The translations under genes and the position numbers were made by a program. A DNA stretch of 64,000 bases, taken from positions 1-64,000 of the forward strand of contig NZ_BAGG01000115.1 in NCBI RefSeq assembly GCF_000308695.1. Reading direction: 5' to 3'. Each line of letters opens with the position of its first letter. The first letter of the stretch is position 1. The DNA comes from Nocardia takedensis NBRC 100417 (GTDB lineage: Bacteria; Actinomycetota; Actinomycetes; Mycobacteriales; Mycobacteriaceae). Positions 1 to 7,295 of this stretch are shown here, in pieces. The notes under the pieces were generated by a model that was not told where the DNA came from, searched no databases, and saw only the letters and a program-made list of their open reading frames with translations.

Positions 1-193
1 GGCAAACCTCCACGTTTCTTCGGCGAGCAGCCCCACCCGACCGACCGCGCAGAGGGTCATCACGGTGTACGTGTCACAGTGGGTTCGGTCACTCTATCTC
101 AGGTGCGAGACCCGGCACAGCCCTACCTGACCGCAGAGTAACCCAGCGACACTCTCAAAATCCGGGATTTCCGACCGGACACCCCGGGTACAG
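1..193. other. Intergenic end piece downstream of rplL
   Basis: No coding sequence is supported here. By conserved actinobacterial gene order the next minus-strand gene beyond the window edge would be rpoB, so this is probably the rplL-rpoB spacer with rpoB promoter elements. That is inference; I could not pick out convincing -35/-10 boxes. Confidence 0.4.
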
Positions 194-230
194 CGAACGG
201 GCGGTTCCCCGAGGGGGAACCGCCCGTTCG
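194..230 (-). terminator. GC-rich hairpin after rplL
   Basis: A perfect 17-bp inverted repeat (194-210 with 214-230) with a 3-nt loop lies 17 nt past the rplL stop codon. No U-tract follows on the minus strand. It is therefore either an actinobacterial-type terminator without U-tail, or a processing or partial-readthrough element between rplL and the expected rpoB. Confidence 0.6.
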
Positions 231-246
231 ACGTAGTTCGGTCGTA

Positions 247-627
247 TTACTTGACCGAGACCTTCGCGCCTGCCTCTTCCAGCTTCGCCTTGGCAGCCTC
301 GGCGGCATCCTTGGCGACCTTCTCCAGGATCGCCTTCGGGGCGCTCTCGACGAGGTCCTTGGCTTCCTTCAGGCCCAGGCCGGAGACGATCTCGCGGACC
401 ACCTTGATGACCTGGATCTTCTTGTCGCCCGCGCCCTCGAGCACGACGTCGAACTCGTCCTGCTCCTCGACGGCCTCGGCCGGCGCGCCCGCGCCACCGA
501 CAGCGGCGACGGCGACCGGAGCAGCCGCGGTGACCTCGAACTTCTCCTCGAACTTCTTCACGAAGTCCGACAGCTCGAGCAGGGTCATGTTGCCGAAGGT
601 CTCGAGCAGTTCGTCAACGTTGGCCAT
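247..627 (-). CDS. rplL: 50S ribosomal protein L7/L12
   Basis: A 126-residue L7/L12, the usual length. It forms the flexible ribosomal stalk that recruits translation GTPases. The N-terminal helical dimerisation part (about residues 1-35) is followed by an Ala/Val/Pro/Gly-rich hinge (about 36-55) and the globular domain with the EFDVVLEGAGDKKIQVIKVV core and a GLGLKEAKDLVE helix. It lies directly downstream of rplJ on the same strand, in the universal rplJ-rplL pair. The ATG is preceded by an AAGGAA Shine-Dalgarno-like sequence. Function is certain from the family. Confidence 0.98.
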   Translation of the reverse strand: MANVDELLETFGNMTLLELSDFVKKFEEKFEVTAAAPVAVAAVGGAGAPAEAVEEQDEFDVVLEGAGDKKIQVIKVVREIVSGLGLKEAKDLVESAPKAILEKVAKDAAEAAKAKLEEAGAKVSVK

Positions 628-688
628 TGTTGTTTCCTTTCGGTAGTGGATGTCTGTGGGGCGAGCCGCAACCGGTCACCCTCTGGTG

Positions 689-1228
689 TCACTCGGCGGC
701 GGGAGCGCCTTCTTCGGCCTGCTTCTTCTCCTGCAGCGCGGCGGCCAGGCGGGCCACCTGCGAAGCGGGAGCGTTGAACAGACCGGCGGCCTTGGCCAGG
801 TTGCCCTTCATGGCCCCGGCCAGCTTGGCCAGCAGGACCTCGCGGGTCTCCAGGTCGGCGATCCGCTCGACCTCGGACACGGACAGCGCGGCGCCGTCCA
901 TGTACCCGCCCTTGATGATGAGCGCCTTGTTGTCCTTGGCGAAGGCCTTGAGCGCCTTGGCCGCGTTGACCGGCTCGCCACTGATGAAGGTGATGGCGGT
1001 CGGACCGACGAACAGGTCGTCGAGACCCTCGACGCCCGCCTCGGCCGCAGCCCGCTTCACCAGGGTGTTCTTGGCGACGGAGTACGTGGCGTCCGCGCCA
1101 AGGGCACGGCGCAGCTCGGTGAGCTTACCGACCGAAAGACCACGGTATTCCGTGACCACGGTGGCCGTGGAGCTCTTGAACTGCTCGGCGATCTCCTCGA
1201 CCGCGGTGACCTTCTCGGCATTAGCCAT
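689..1228 (-). CDS. rplJ: 50S ribosomal protein L10
   Basis: A 179-residue L10, the stalk base that anchors L7/L12 dimers. I chose the ATG at 1228 (protein begins MANAEKVTAVEEIAEQ) because it has a strong GAGGAGG ribosome-binding site. The longer reading frame to 1351 runs back into the leader hairpin and is not credible. The TEYRGLSVGKLTELRRAL block is the usual L10 N-terminal RNA-binding region, and the C-terminal helix (after about residue 130) binds L7/L12. It is first in the rplJL unit and preceded by a structured leader. Confidence 0.97.
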   Translation of the reverse strand: MANAEKVTAVEEIAEQFKSSTATVVTEYRGLSVGKLTELRRALGADATYSVAKNTLVKRAAAEAGVEGLDDLFVGPTAITFISGEPVNAAKALKAFAKDNKALIIKGGYMDGAALSVSEVERIADLETREVLLAKLAGAMKGNLAKAAGLFNAPASQVARLAAALQEKKQAEEGAPAAE

Positions 1229-1300
1229 ACTTCGCCTCCTCTCTCGATGTCGGATCGTGTCGGTTGCTACCGCACTGACCTCGACCGGGGGACCGGCGAC

Positions 1301-1340
1301 AAAACAAACGCCCCGGACGCAGACAGAGCGCTCCGGGGCG
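1301..1340 (-). promoter_or_regulatory. rplJL leader hairpin, attenuator-like
   Basis: A perfect 9-bp stem (1309-1317 with 1332-1340) is followed on the minus strand by the U-rich run TTTGTTTT (1308-1301). This looks like a rho-independent terminator about 75 nt upstream of the rplJ start. The rplJ 5' region in many bacteria is an L10-binding leader, and in Bacillus subtilis it controls the operon by attenuation, so an attenuator is the favoured reading. It could instead terminate vapBC, whose stop is about 220 nt upstream. The rest of 1229-1561 holds no gene and should carry the rplJ promoter and leader. Confidence 0.6.
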
Positions 1341-1561
1341 AACAAGAACAACGATTCGGAAAACCGATTCGAGTCCCGACCTCGGCTCTCCCTGCGTGGG
1401 CCGCCGGCAATGTCGCCGGACCTTCGACCGCACCCTCACGGGCACAGCGACCAACGGTCTTCGGTAGAACGGATTGGGTAGTGATCGAACACGTCGATAA
1501 CCACCACCCAATGTACCCGACCCCCCATACATCCACCAAAACGGGGATATTCGGCCTCGGT

Positions 1562-1969
1562 TCAGCCGTCCACCGGAGCGGGTTCGACGCGGGTGAGCGT
1601 CGGCACCCGATCCAGGCCGCGGTCGAACGAGGCCACCGCCGAACCGGATTCGCTCTCGGCCAGAGCGGCCAGATACGCGTCGGCGAAGGACAGCCGATGA
1701 TGTTCGTAGACGTCGATCGTCCGGATCAGCAACGCCGGATCGTCGGTGACGATGTTGCGACTGCCCACCAGCGCCCGCGCCAGCACCCCGACCTGCGGAC
1801 GCCCCACCTTGTACACGCTCTGCAGAACGTAGACGGTCTCCGCCAGGATCAAATCCGTCAGATACAGGGATTCCGAGTCGGCCAGGAATGCCGTCGCCCG
1901 CTTACCCATCTCCGGCGGATCCTGGGTGAGATGCCGGACGAGGATATTCGTATCGACGAAAACGGTCAC
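1562..1969 (-). CDS. vapC: VapC-type PIN-domain toxin ribonuclease
   Basis: A 135-residue PIN-domain protein. The acidic set expected for Mg2+-dependent RNase activity is visible: D6 in FVDTN, E44 in ILAETVYV, D97 in FADAYLAAL and D116 in SFDRGLD. I chose the GTG at 1969, which overlaps the vapB stop codon by 4 nt (GTGA), over the upstream ATG at 1999. By family it would cleave RNA when not bound by VapB; its target cannot be told from sequence. The unit sits between the rplKA and rplJL units, an unusual place for a toxin-antitoxin locus. Confidence 0.88.
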   Translation of the reverse strand: MTVFVDTNILVRHLTQDPPEMGKRATAFLADSESLYLTDLILAETVYVLQSVYKVGRPQVGVLARALVGSRNIVTDDPALLIRTIDVYEHHRLSFADAYLAALAESESGSAVASFDRGLDRVPTLTRVEPAPVDG

Positions 1970-2217
1970 TCCCGGTCTTCCCCCCACTGCTCCGCCCACG
2001 CGGCCGCCCGGATGTCCTCCCAGGACCTGCCCCGCACCTCCGGCGGCACCGGCACGCTGCCCGCCAGTTCCAGCAGGTCCGGCGTCCGCGCCAGGACGAC
2101 GACTTGTCCCTCGACACGGAACAGCACCGTGTCACCGGTGTGGAGTTCCAGCGCGTCGCGCACCGCCTTGGGCACGGTGAGCTGACCCTTCGAGGTCAAT
2201 CGAGCCTGAGCGTCCAC
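1966..2217 (-). CDS. vapB: VapB/AbrB-type antitoxin
   Basis: An 83-residue antitoxin with an N-terminal SpoVT/AbrB swapped-hairpin DNA-binding domain (RLTSKGQLTVPKAVRDAL, about residues 6-23). A C-terminal part with RGRSWEDIRAAAW probably wraps the toxin. The GTG start has an AAGGAG site 7 nt upstream. Overlap with vapC by 4 nt means coupled translation. Family members autorepress their operon, and an inverted repeat covers the region just upstream of the start. Confidence 0.85.
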   Translation of the reverse strand: MDAQARLTSKGQLTVPKAVRDALELHTGDTVLFRVEGQVVVLARTPDLLELAGSVPVPPEVRGRSWEDIRAAAWAEQWGEDRE

Positions 2218-2224
2218 CGGGTCT

Positions 2225-2248
2225 CCTTACCTTTCCCTCAGTGTAAGG
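2225..2248 (-). promoter_or_regulatory. Candidate vapBC operator
   Basis: Inverted repeat CCTTAC-N12-GTAAGG ends 8 nt upstream of the vapB start and overlaps its Shine-Dalgarno. A TACACT sequence within it (minus strand, 2245-2240) could be the -10 box. AbrB-type antitoxins bind such palindromes in their own promoters, so autoregulation is likely but unproven. Confidence 0.4.
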
Positions 2249-2282
2249 GATTCGCGCGTCCGGGCACCGAGTGGAAAAACGG

Positions 2283-2317
2283 CGAGGGCGGGAACGCTGG
2301 TCGCGTTCCCGCCCTCG
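2283..2317 (-). terminator. Rho-independent terminator of rplKA
   Basis: A perfect 15-bp stem (2283-2297 with 2303-2317) with a 5-nt loop lies about 20 nt downstream of the rplA stop. On the minus strand it is followed by GCCGTTTTT. This is a textbook intrinsic terminator and shows that vapBC has its own promoter. Confidence 0.85.
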
Positions 2318-2337
2318 GCGGATGGTGCCTGTGTCGC

Positions 2338-3051
2338 TTACGCGTCCTCTTCCAGGAGGTTGCGGGTGCGGTTCGGGTCCACCGGGATGCCCGGTCCGGT
2401 GTTCGTGGAAACCGTCACCTTCTTGACGTAGCGGCCCTTGGCGGTCGACGGCTTGGCGCGCAGGATCTCGTCCAGCGCGGCGCCGTAGTTCTCCACCAGC
2501 TTGGCGTCGTCGAAGGACGCCTTGCCGATGACGAAGTGCAGGTTGGCCTGCTTGTCGACGCGGAAGTTGATCTTGCCGCCCTTGATGTCGTTGACGGCCT
2601 TGGTCACATCGTTGGTGACCGTGCCCGTCTTCGGGTTCGGCATCAGGCCGCGCGGGCCCAGGACACGCGCGATCCGGCCGACCTTGGCCATCTGGTCGGG
2701 GGTGGCGATCGCGGCGTCGAAGTCCAGCCAACCGCCCTGGATGCGCTCGATCAGATCCTCGGCGCCCACCGCGTCCGCACCGGCGGCCTCGGCCTCGGCG
2801 GCCTTCTCACCGGCCGCGAACACGATGACGCGGGCGGTCTTACCGGTGCCGTGCGGCAGGTTCACGGTGCCGCGGACCATCTGGTCGGCCTTGCGGGGGT
2901 CCACACCGAGACGAACGGCGACCTCGACGGTCGCGTCGGTCTTGGTGGAGGAGGTCTCCTTCGCGAGCCGCGCGGCGGCCAGCGGGGTGTAGAGCTGGTT
3001 ACGGTCGACCTTCTCGGCCGCGGCGAGATACGCCTTGCTTCGCTTTGCCAT
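2338..3051 (-). CDS. rplA: 50S ribosomal protein L1
   Basis: A 237-residue L1, the mobile stalk protein near the ribosomal E site. The ATG at 3051 (MAKRSKAYLAAAEKV) follows an AGAGGA-like site, while the longer open frame upstream is a shadow of rplK. Conserved blocks include RLGVDPRKADQMVRGTVNLPHGTGK and GPRGLMPNPKTGTVT (split here for brevity). It is downstream of rplK in the usual rplK-rplA pair and closed by a strong terminator. In many bacteria L1 also represses its own mRNA. Confidence 0.97.
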   Translation of the reverse strand: MAKRSKAYLAAAEKVDRNQLYTPLAAARLAKETSSTKTDATVEVAVRLGVDPRKADQMVRGTVNLPHGTGKTARVIVFAAGEKAAEAEAAGADAVGAEDLIERIQGGWLDFDAAIATPDQMAKVGRIARVLGPRGLMPNPKTGTVTNDVTKAVNDIKGGKINFRVDKQANLHFVIGKASFDDAKLVENYGAALDEILRAKPSTAKGRYVKKVTVSTNTGPGIPVDPNRTRNLLEEDA

Positions 3052-3125
3052 GTTTCTCTGTCCTCTTGACTGGTTCAGAAGTGGTTGTCGGGCCTGGCCG
3101 GCCCTCCCACTGGACTGTCCGGGGC

Positions 3126-3560
3126 TCAGCCCTGGACGGTGATCCCCATCGACCGCGCGGTGCCGGCGATGATCTTCGCGGCCTGCTCGATGTCGTTGGC
3201 GTTCAGGTCTTCCTGCTTGGTCTTGGCGATCTCCCGGACCTGGTCCATGGTGACGGTCGCGACCTTGTTGCGGTGCGGCTCGGCCGAACCCTTCTGCACA
3301 CCGGCGGCCTTGAGCAGCAGCTTGGCGGCGGGCGGGGTCTTCAGCTTGAAGTCGAACGACCGGTCCTCGTACACCGAGATCTCGACCGGGATGACGTTGC
3401 CACGCTGCGACTCGGTCGCGGCGTTGTACGCCTTGCAGAACTCCATGATGTTGACGCCGTGCTGACCGAGCGCGGGGCCGACCGGCGGGGCCGGGTTCGC
3501 CTGGCCTGCCTGGATCTGCAACTTGATGATCCCGGCGAGCTTCTTCTTCTTGGGGGGCAT
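3126..3560 (-). CDS. rplK: 50S ribosomal protein L11
   Basis: A 144-residue L11 that binds the GTPase-associated centre of 23S rRNA. The proline-rich PPVGPALGQHGVNIMEF motif near residues 25-42 is diagnostic. The ATG at 3560 (MPPKKKKLAGIIKLQIQAG) has an AAGGAAG site just upstream; the longer frame to 3638 runs through the nusG-rplK spacer. It lies 74 nt upstream of rplA and is expected to be cotranscribed with it. Confidence 0.97.
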   Translation of the reverse strand: MPPKKKKLAGIIKLQIQAGQANPAPPVGPALGQHGVNIMEFCKAYNAATESQRGNVIPVEISVYEDRSFDFKLKTPPAAKLLLKAAGVQKGSAEPHRNKVATVTMDQVREIAKTKQEDLNANDIEQAAKIIAGTARSMGITVQG

Positions 3561-3582
3561 CTTTCTTCCTTGGTTTCGGTTC

Positions 3583-3732
3583 CTTACGGTTGCCGTAAGC
3601 CTGTGCGGGTTCGATCCCGCGTCCGGGCGCGCGCGCACCGGCGTTCACGAACGATCGACTCGCACACGTGAACCCGTACACCTTACCGATGCCGCGGATA
3701 CGCCCCGCGCACGGGGCGGTTCAACGCCCCGT
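3583..3732 (-). promoter_or_regulatory. Structured nusG-rplK spacer
   Basis: Between the nusG stop and rplK start, three segments can pair in alternative ways. CGCCCCG at 3701-3707 and at 3725-3731 both match CGGGGCG at 3712-3718. A separate 7-bp hairpin (3583-3589 with 3593-3599) sits just upstream of the rplK ribosome-binding site. No clear U-tract follows the GC hairpins. The arrangement could be a leader or attenuator for rplKA or a weak nusG terminator. Confidence 0.35.
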
Positions 3733-3737
3733 CCGGA

Positions 3738-4514
3738 TCAGATCTTCGCGACCTGGGTGAACGCCAACTCGACCGGGGTCTCGCGACCGAAGATCGACAC
3801 CAGCACCTTGAGCTTCTGCTGTTCGGCGTTGACCTCGGAGATGCTGGCGGGCAGCGTCGCGAACGGGCCGTCCATGACCGTCACCGATTCGCCGACCTCG
3901 AAATCGACCTCGATGACCGGCTTGGGGGCCACGTCGGTGGCGGTGGCCGCCTCGGCGGTGGCCGCGGCGGCGGGCTTCTTCTGCTGCTGCGAGGCCGGGA
4001 CCAGGAACTTCACCACGTCGTCGATGGACAGCGGCGAAGGACGCGAAGTGGCGCCGACGAACCCGGTGACACCGGGGGTGTTGCGCACCGCGCCCCAGGA
4101 CTCGTCGTTGAGGTCCATGCGCACCAGGATGTAGCCGGGCAGCACCTTGCGGTTGACGTTCTTGCGCTGACCGTTCTTGATCTCGGTGACCTCTTCGGTC
4201 GGCACCTCGACCTGGAAGATGTACTCCTCGAGATCGAGGTTCTGCACGCGGGTCTCGAGGTTGGCCTTCACCTTGTTCTCGTAGCCCGCGTAGGAGTGGA
4301 TGACGTACCAGTCACCGGGGGCGCGCCGCAGCGCCGCCTTCATCTCGGCGACCGGGTCGGCGGGCTCCGCGTCCACCGGGGGGAGCTCGGATGCGTCCGC
4401 AGCGGCAGCGTCCTCGACGGCTTCCGCGGCCTGCGCCGCGTCGTCGACCGGGAACTCGTCGTTGGTTTCGTTCTCCGGGGTGCTCACTGGGGCACTCGCT
4501 TCCTGTGTCGTCAC
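3738..4514 (-). CDS. nusG: Transcription elongation/termination factor NusG
   Basis: A 258-residue NusG. An acidic N-terminal extension (about residues 1-65, Asp/Glu/Ala-rich) precedes the NGN domain, with GDWYVIHSYAGYENKVK and LPGYILVRMDL. A linker of Gln, Lys and Ala leads to the C-terminal KOW domain (VGESVTVMDGPFATL to the end). I prefer the GTG at 4514 because an AGAGG site is 6 nt upstream, while for the ATG at 4520 the site would directly abut the codon. The actinobacterial extension is usual. It joins RNA polymerase to ribosomes and Rho. It is downstream of secE. Confidence 0.95.
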   Translation of the reverse strand: MTTQEASAPVSTPENETNDEFPVDDAAQAAEAVEDAAAADASELPPVDAEPADPVAEMKAALRRAPGDWYVIHSYAGYENKVKANLETRVQNLDLEEYIFQVEVPTEEVTEIKNGQRKNVNRKVLPGYILVRMDLNDESWGAVRNTPGVTGFVGATSRPSPLSIDDVVKFLVPASQQQKKPAAAATAEAATATDVAPKPVIEVDFEVGESVTVMDGPFATLPASISEVNAEQQKLKVLVSIFGRETPVELAFTQVAKI

Positions 4515-4619
4515 GTACATCCTCTGCGTACCGGTTCGGGCGCGCCGCTCACCGTGTTCGTGTGCCGGCTGCGCCACCGCTCCGCGTTCGCCGGTGTCAC
4601 CGTCCGCGTGCGCGGACGA

Positions 4620-5018
4620 TCAGCCGAACAGCCAGTCGACACCCTTGACGAACGCCAGGTCCAAACCGCTGATGAAGGCGACCATGAAGACCACGAACAC
4701 CAGCACCACGGCCGTATAGGTGACCATCTGCTTGCGGTTGGGCCAGATGACCTTGCGCAGTTCCGCGACGACTTCTCGCAGGAACTTCAGCAGCCGCTTG
4801 AACGGATTCGCCGATCCGTCACGCCTGCTCGCGGGCTTGTCCGCCTTCTTCGACGGACGATCGATCGTGGCGACCGATCCCTTCTCGATCGAAACCGACT
4901 CACCGCGAGAACGCCTGGCGGAGCGCTTACCACTCGGCCGTGCCACCGCGGCGGTATCGTCGCCGTCCTCGGCGGCATGCGCGCCGTGGCGAGTATCCCG
5001 CTCGCTACGCTCGCTCAC
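4620..5018 (-). CDS. secE: Preprotein translocase subunit SecE
   Basis: A 132-residue SecE with GTG start. The basic, hydrophilic N-terminal half (about 1-70) is followed by the conserved amphipathic SecE clamp (LREVVAELRKVIWPNRKQM, about 78-96) and a single transmembrane helix (about 99-120). It holds SecY together in the plasma-membrane Sec channel. The order tRNA-Trp, secE, nusG, rplK, rplA is standard for actinobacteria. The start is the first GTG of the open frame, so its exact place is slightly uncertain. Confidence 0.94.
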   Translation of the reverse strand: MSERSERDTRHGAHAAEDGDDTAAVARPSGKRSARRSRGESVSIEKGSVATIDRPSKKADKPASRRDGSANPFKRLLKFLREVVAELRKVIWPNRKQMVTYTAVVLVFVVFMVAFISGLDLAFVKGVDWLFG

Positions 5019-5050
5019 GTCGATCCTCTCTCATCGCTGGCATTCCAGGG

Positions 5051-5123
<73 letters not shown>

Positions 5124-5370
5124 TCGGTCGGGCCGACAAGTATCGCCTGTCCCGACCACCGTTCTTGTTCAGTTGTACCGGTGTCACACAACATACGCGC
5201 CGCCCCGGCGGGTGCCGGCCCCGTGGGCGGACGGGTGGACTTCTGTGGAAGCGAGCCCCGTGACCGCCTGGAACCAGTCTCGCAGAGCAGCGCGCAGCGG
5301 CTGGTGACCCCAGGCTCCCGAGTGTACGGCACCCCCGACGCCGATAGCTAATCCGGGGTGCCCGCCCAGC

Positions 5371-6447
5371 TCAGGACAGCTGCACCGTCGCGGTCGCGCG
5401 ACCGAAGATCTTCTTGCCCGCGGACTTGGCGACCAGGGCCACGACGGCCGTGCGGGTCTCGGGGTCGACGGATTTGACCTTGCCGGTGTACTCGATCTCG
5501 GCGGCCGACTCGGCGCCGACGTAGACCGGGCTGGTGAACCGGACGTTGTACTCCTTGACCGCGCCGGGATCGCCCAGCCAGGAGGTGACGAAACCGCCGC
5601 CAAGGCCCATGGTGAGCATGCCGTGGGCGACCACGTCGTCCAGGCCGACAAGGCGCACGACCTCGTCGCTCCAGTGGATCGGGTTGGCGTCGCCGGACAC
5701 GCCCGCGTAGTTGACCAAGTCGCCGCGGGTCAGCCGCACGGTGCGCGCGGGCAGTTCCTCGCCCACGGTGACCGAGTCGAAGGAGCGGGCGCGCTCGTTC
5801 GCCTCCACGGTGGGGACCGCGGCGACGGCGACCGGCGGCTCGCTCAGCGGCGAACGGGTGCGCGGCCGGTGGACCGGGGCCTCCTCGTCGATGCCGTGCA
5901 TCAGCACGTTGCGGACCGCGTCGGTCAGGTTGGGATCGATGTCACCGCCGCTGCGCCCGATGAGCGTGGTGTAGGTGGTGAGCACCAACTCGTCGTCCTG
6001 GGCGGTGACGATGTTCTTGGTGACGATGATGTCGCCGCCGAAGGCCTGGCGGAACGAGTGCAGGTACACATCGCAGGTCAACTGGTCGCCGACGCGGATG
6101 GGCCGGTGGAATTCCAGGATCTGGTCGGTCTGCATGATCTGGCTGAGGTCGTAGCCGGTGACGATCTGTTCGAACAGTTTGCGCTGGGCCAGGATGCCGA
6201 CCAGGGAGATGAAGGTGACCGGGGCCACCAGGCCGTCGTGACCGTAGGCGTTGGCCGCGTCCTCGTCCCAGTGCACCGGGTGGTAGTCCTGCACCGCGCG
6301 CGCGTACTCGCGGACCTTCTCGCGACCGACCTCGTAGTAGTCGTCGACGCGGTAGTGGTGACCGACCATCGCCGCCGCGTGTGCGGCGGGATCGAAGATT
6401 TCCTCGTCCGCCTGAACCGCTTCTGCTGTACCGGTGTTGATTGTCAC
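5371..6447 (-). CDS. hadAB: Fused (3R)-hydroxyacyl-ACP dehydratase HadA-HadB
   Basis: A 358-residue protein joining two hot-dog halves that are separate genes in mycobacteria. Residues about 15-165 match HadA (FAS1-type, with VQDYHPVHWDEDAA and VAPVTFISLVGI). Residues about 205-358 match HadB, with the hydratase-2 motif GVSGDANPIHWSDE carrying the catalytic Asp and His. It should dehydrate 3-hydroxyacyl-ACP in the FAS-II cycle that extends mycolic acid precursors. I chose the GTG at 6447 (VTINTGTAEAV); no clear Shine-Dalgarno precedes it. A separate hadC is absent. A weak hairpin (5328-5335 with 5355-5362) lies past the stop. Confidence 0.93.
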   Translation of the reverse strand: MTINTGTAEAVQADEEIFDPAAHAAAMVGHHYRVDDYYEVGREKVREYARAVQDYHPVHWDEDAANAYGHDGLVAPVTFISLVGILAQRKLFEQIVTGYDLSQIMQTDQILEFHRPIRVGDQLTCDVYLHSFRQAFGGDIIVTKNIVTAQDDELVLTTYTTLIGRSGGDIDPNLTDAVRNVLMHGIDEEAPVHRPRTRSPLSEPPVAVAAVPTVEANERARSFDSVTVGEELPARTVRLTRGDLVNYAGVSGDANPIHWSDEVVRLVGLDDVVAHGMLTMGLGGGFVTSWLGDPGAVKEYNVRFTSPVYVGAESAAEIEYTGKVKSVDPETRTAVVALVAKSAGKKIFGRATATVQLS

Positions 6448-6688
6448 GGGAGGACTGTACCTATCTGACCCCGCTGCTCGGAGTCGGCCGAGCGGCCACG
6501 AATACGCCGTGCCGACGCCCGGCCGCTCCGTGTCCGCGTGGTGCGTACCCATTCACCGTAACCGGAGCCGGAAACGCGTTCAGGGCCGGACATGATGCCT
6601 GTCCGGCCCTTCGCAGCTTCACGTTCCGACAAACCGGGTTCCGACACCCGGCCCCCGATCACGCGGCAGTGGCACGTGCTGTTCGGGT

Positions 6689-6859
6689 CTAGCGGGATTC
6701 GCGGTGCGCCCGGTGGGTGCCGCAGTTCGGGCAGAACTTCTTCAGTTCCAGCCGATCCGGGTCGTTGCGCCGGTTCTTCTTGGTGATGTAGTTGCGATGC
6801 TTGCACTGCTCGCAGGCCAAGGTGATCTTTGGCCGGACATCGGTGGACTTCGCGGCCAC
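6689..6859 (-). CDS. rpmG: 50S ribosomal protein L33
   Basis: A 56-residue L33 with GTG start ([19 protein letters not shown]) and an AAGGA site. Two CxxC pairs (CEQC and CPNC) form a zinc ribbon, so this is the zinc-containing C+ form. It is placed between tRNA-Met and hadAB, as in mycobacteria (rpmG2). Confidence 0.96.
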
Positions 6860-6901
6860 GACATTCCTTCTTTCGGTCAACCAGGATGATCTGATCGGTT
6901 T

Positions 6902-6977
6902 TGGTAGCGATGGCCGGACTTGAACCGGCGACACAACGATTATGAGTCGTTTGCTCTACCGACTGAGCTACACCGCC
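6902..6977 (-). tRNA. metT: tRNA-Met (anticodon CAT)
   Basis: A cloverleaf starting GGCGGTGTAGCTCAG, with anticodon loop CTCATAA and TTCAAGT T-loop. The terminal CCA is encoded (6902-6904). The first acceptor pair is a G-U wobble. The initiator-type three G-C pairs below the anticodon are missing (stem ACGAC/ATCGT-like), so it is an elongator tRNA. It lies 42 nt upstream of rpmG. Confidence 0.95.
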
Positions 6978-7066
6978 ACGGGTCGCATTGCCTGGATGAC
7001 GCGCCCGACCCCCACTGAGTGGGAACTTTCAGCGATGCCGAGTCGGTCACCACCGGCAATCCGGCG

Positions 7067-7139
7067 AGCCCCCTAACGGAATCGAACCGTTGACCTTTTC
7101 CTTACCATGGAAACGCTCTGCCGACTGAGCTAAGGGGGC
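7067..7139 (-). tRNA. thrT: tRNA-Thr (anticodon GGT)
   Basis: A 73-nt cloverleaf with acceptor GCCCCCT/AGGGGGC, anticodon stem TTTCC/GGAAA, loop ATGGTAA (anticodon GGT) and TTCGATT T-loop; CCA is not encoded. It is the first gene of the thrT-metT-rpmG-hadAB run. A sigma-A-like promoter is present 60-90 nt upstream. Confidence 0.96.
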
Positions 7140-7199
7140 ATGACTAGCTCCGCACCGAGTCCTCCTTGCTCGACTCCGGCGCGGCGAAGTCTTGAACGA

Positions 7200-7228
7200 G
7201 ATTACACACCCACCGGTCACAGTTCCAA
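7200..7228 (-). promoter_or_regulatory. Probable promoter of tRNA-Thr operon
   Basis: On the minus strand TTGGAA (7228-7223) is followed after 16 nt by TGTAAT (7206-7201), or after 17 nt by GTAATC (7205-7200). This is a good match to housekeeping -35/-10 boxes. The predicted start near 7193 leaves a leader of about 55 nt before tRNA-Thr. No coding sequence lies in 7140-7295. Confidence 0.5.
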
Positions 7229-7295
7229 ACCGGGTGGTCAGAGGCGGTTTTGCGGCCGTCGTGACGACGACCGCGACCACCGCGTCCGGCCGATC

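Noticed and set aside
2338..3681. 447-codon frame extending rplA upstream
   Set aside because: Only its last part is L1; the upstream part is out-of-frame reading of rplK. The ATG at 3051 has the ribosome-binding site.
5328..5362. 8-bp hairpin after hadAB
   Set aside because: The loop is 19 nt and no U-tract follows; too weak to call a terminator.
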